Assembly (NCBI GenBank): GCA_015501605.1
Contig: JADNRZ010000021.1
Location: 310,001 to 374,000, forward strand
DNA from: Panaeolus papilionaceus
Lineage: Eukaryota; Basidiomycota; Agaricomycetes; Agaricales
Direction: 5' to 3'
Length of the DNA: 64,000 bases
How positions within the stretch are numbered: the first letter of the stretch is position 1; each line of letters starts with the position of its first letter. Below are positions 62,346 to 64,000 of this stretch, one piece after another. The notes beneath the pieces are model-generated. The model searched no databases and was not told where the DNA came from. It saw nothing but the letters and a program-made list of their open reading frames with translations. Position numbers and translations under genes: made by a program.

Positions 62346-64000
62346 TCCATGAATGGAGTTGCCCCGCTTCACACAATTAATTGGTTCAGAATGTTGACAA
62401 GGGTAATAATCGGCTTAACTCCCGTTAATTTGCTCCTTCCTTTTATAATCAGACACATTGAGCCGAATTAACATCCAATGATGCGAATAGCTTTTTCCTG
62501 ATGGAAGATTCCCTTATATTTCAGTCAGAAAGCAATTGTTGCTCACCAGCCGTCCCAATTCGTCATTTTGTCGTATAAATTGCTCGCGTCTACATTTACC
62601 TTGCGAGGTGTCGTATAAAAATGCAGTACAGCACACACCATACCGCAGGGGCTGCGTAGTAACTTCATGCAGTTTAAATGGGTATCGCGAATTCATAATA
62701 TTTAATTTGATATATATACCGATGTCCTTAAAATTTCACCAGGTATTGCAGTGGCGAGAACTGCATCCTTTCTGAAACTTCACCATTACTGATCCAGTTT
62801 CTTCTTTTCCTTCTCTTCCCCTGTATCTTTTGTCCTTACGCTTTTCTTTTCCTTTCTCGTTCTCGTTCTCGTTCTCGTTTCCTTATTTTTAAGTTGGTCC
62901 TTCTCCCCTCCTTCTTCTTCTTTGATGATGATTCTGCCCAGGTTGTTCGTCTGTGCCTACACGCGAAGTTGGAGGATTTGGAATATGGGGTTATATGAGT
63001 GCTCGGATTTAACAGAGTCTGCGTGTTGTGGGTAGTGGGCTGTTGCGCGGCATGGCTCACCACTATCATCAGAGTTTTCGGGCTCAGAGGTAAATATTAC
63101 TGGAGTTTCTCCTCCGCCAAAACAATACTCACATGACCATCACTAGAGTCAGCTGTCGGAACGGGTCTGGAAGTACGGAGCCTTTCAGCTGAGGTAGTGT
63201 CAATGCATTTCTCATGATTGGGTGCGATTTTCGGTCAACCAGGTAGAGTCCATCCGATGATGCGTGCGTGTAGATACGGAAATGAGATAACATATAATAT
63301 CATGTGTAACGATGGGTGAGTAAGCGCAACGTCGGAAGATCGTAGAGCCTGCCAGTGTTGAGGGAGGGTGCGCTGAATACACACAGAACGATGAAATACA
63401 AATGTTACGAGACGAAATACGAAGACACAAACGACAAGGAACGAAACTGAGACTCTGGCGGCAAACTTGGGCGTTTTCTATTCTGGGGTGAAAGTACTGT
63501 ACACTAAGTATGCTAGATGAGCTGCAGTGGTGCTACGAAGGTTAAACTAAATAGGAAATGTGAACAAAATAACAAGTAAATGAAAGGATTCAAGAAAATT
63601 AGCGCCGAAGTGTTTCAAAGAATTGAAAATATAATGAAAAATAAACAAAATATATGGAAGAGGAAGGTACCGTGCAGCCAAGGTGGACTACACTGAACGT
63701 GGTCGTGAACGGGAGGGTGACGATGTCTGGAAATGCAGGATAAACGACATGTCGTAAAGCTACCGAAAATGCGAAATTCGGAGGGATGTGGGTTCGAAGC
63801 CCATCACCAAGTTTTTATGATGCCCAGAAAGGTTGACGGAAAGGGGGTGTAGAGAATAGGCATCGATCCTCATCACTTACCACGTCTGTCCAACGCGGCG
63901 CTGATCATTTTTCAACATATATTCGGAGTGCATCGTGGGACGAAAAAATCGTTTATTTGTTTCACAACGTCAAGATCTGGGTGAGTCTGTTAGATTACCT
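62346..64000. other. Intergenic to window end, no gene seen
   Basis: Contains a hexamer repeat at 62854-62877 and short unsupported frames (62536-62775, 62836-63069 minus, 63212-63430 minus). Confidence 0.4.
62854..62877. repeat. Hexanucleotide microsatellite (TTCTCG)4
   Basis: Four perfect tandem copies within a longer pyrimidine-rich stretch. Confidence 0.9.

Noticed and set aside
63760..63825. Possible tRNA B box (GTGGGTTCGAAGCCCATC)
   Set aside because: No A box or acceptor stem can be placed at proper distance; only the local hairpin GTGGG..CCCATC remains.

Overview
The window looks like nuclear DNA of an agaricomycete (basidiomycete fungus) with a plant-litter or wood-decay lifestyle. 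Coding genes are cut by many introns of about 45-75 nt with GT..AG borders, and the families present are typical of mushrooms: class I hydrophobins, DUF6534 membrane proteins, a DUF6593 protein, GH11-CBM1 xylanases, an AA7-type FAD oxidase, a proteinase K-like subtilase and an HExxH aspzincin-like protease. There is no prokaryotic signature. All exon models here were read by eye from splice signals and frame continuity; every model given as intact was checked to close in frame.

Layout. 0.5-5.1 kb: a putative single-pass membrane protein and two minus-strand DUF6534 genes. 6.1-7.5 kb: an intact class I hydrophobin and a decayed hydrophobin relic. 9.3-13.2 kb: a multi-pass membrane protein and a Delta12 fatty acid desaturase, both plus strand. 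13.5-18.9 kb: two more DUF6534 genes, with a 150-nt foldable element in the gap between them. 21.6-29.4 kb: a tandem array of four GH11-CBM1 xylanases, each preceded by the same upstream module holding two CGG triplets 8 nt apart. 29.7-32.3 kb: a flavin monooxygenase. 34.6-39.4 kb: a fifth DUF6534 gene (plus strand), duplicated gene debris and a DUF6593 gene. 40.8-42.4 kb: a secreted subtilase. 43.3-46.8 kb: a frameshifted G-domain gene converging on an AA7-like oxidase. 47.2-51.6 kb: a duplicated non-coding unit, an unknown 166-aa protein, a divergent pair of 66-aa microproteins and a small unknown gene. 53.1-58.5 kb: a second hydrophobin, then a dead and a live copy of an HExxH metalloprotease. 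59.7 kb: a third, 40-aa member of the microprotein family. 59.8-64 kb: AT-rich, transposon-like DNA without recognisable genes.

Function. The xylanases, AA7-like oxidase, subtilase and metalloprotease are a secreted degradative set, and the hydrophobins are cell-wall or aerial surface proteins. The window is rich in local duplication (five DUF6534, four xylanases, three hydrophobin-related loci, two metalloprotease loci, three microproteins, non-coding duplications) with decayed copies beside live ones. The most novel item is the microprotein family built on a roughly 25-residue unit (NPLHxxVxxxKVSGYSxLSGAV), present twice in two 66-aa proteins and once in a 40-aa protein. I do not recognise it from any described family.
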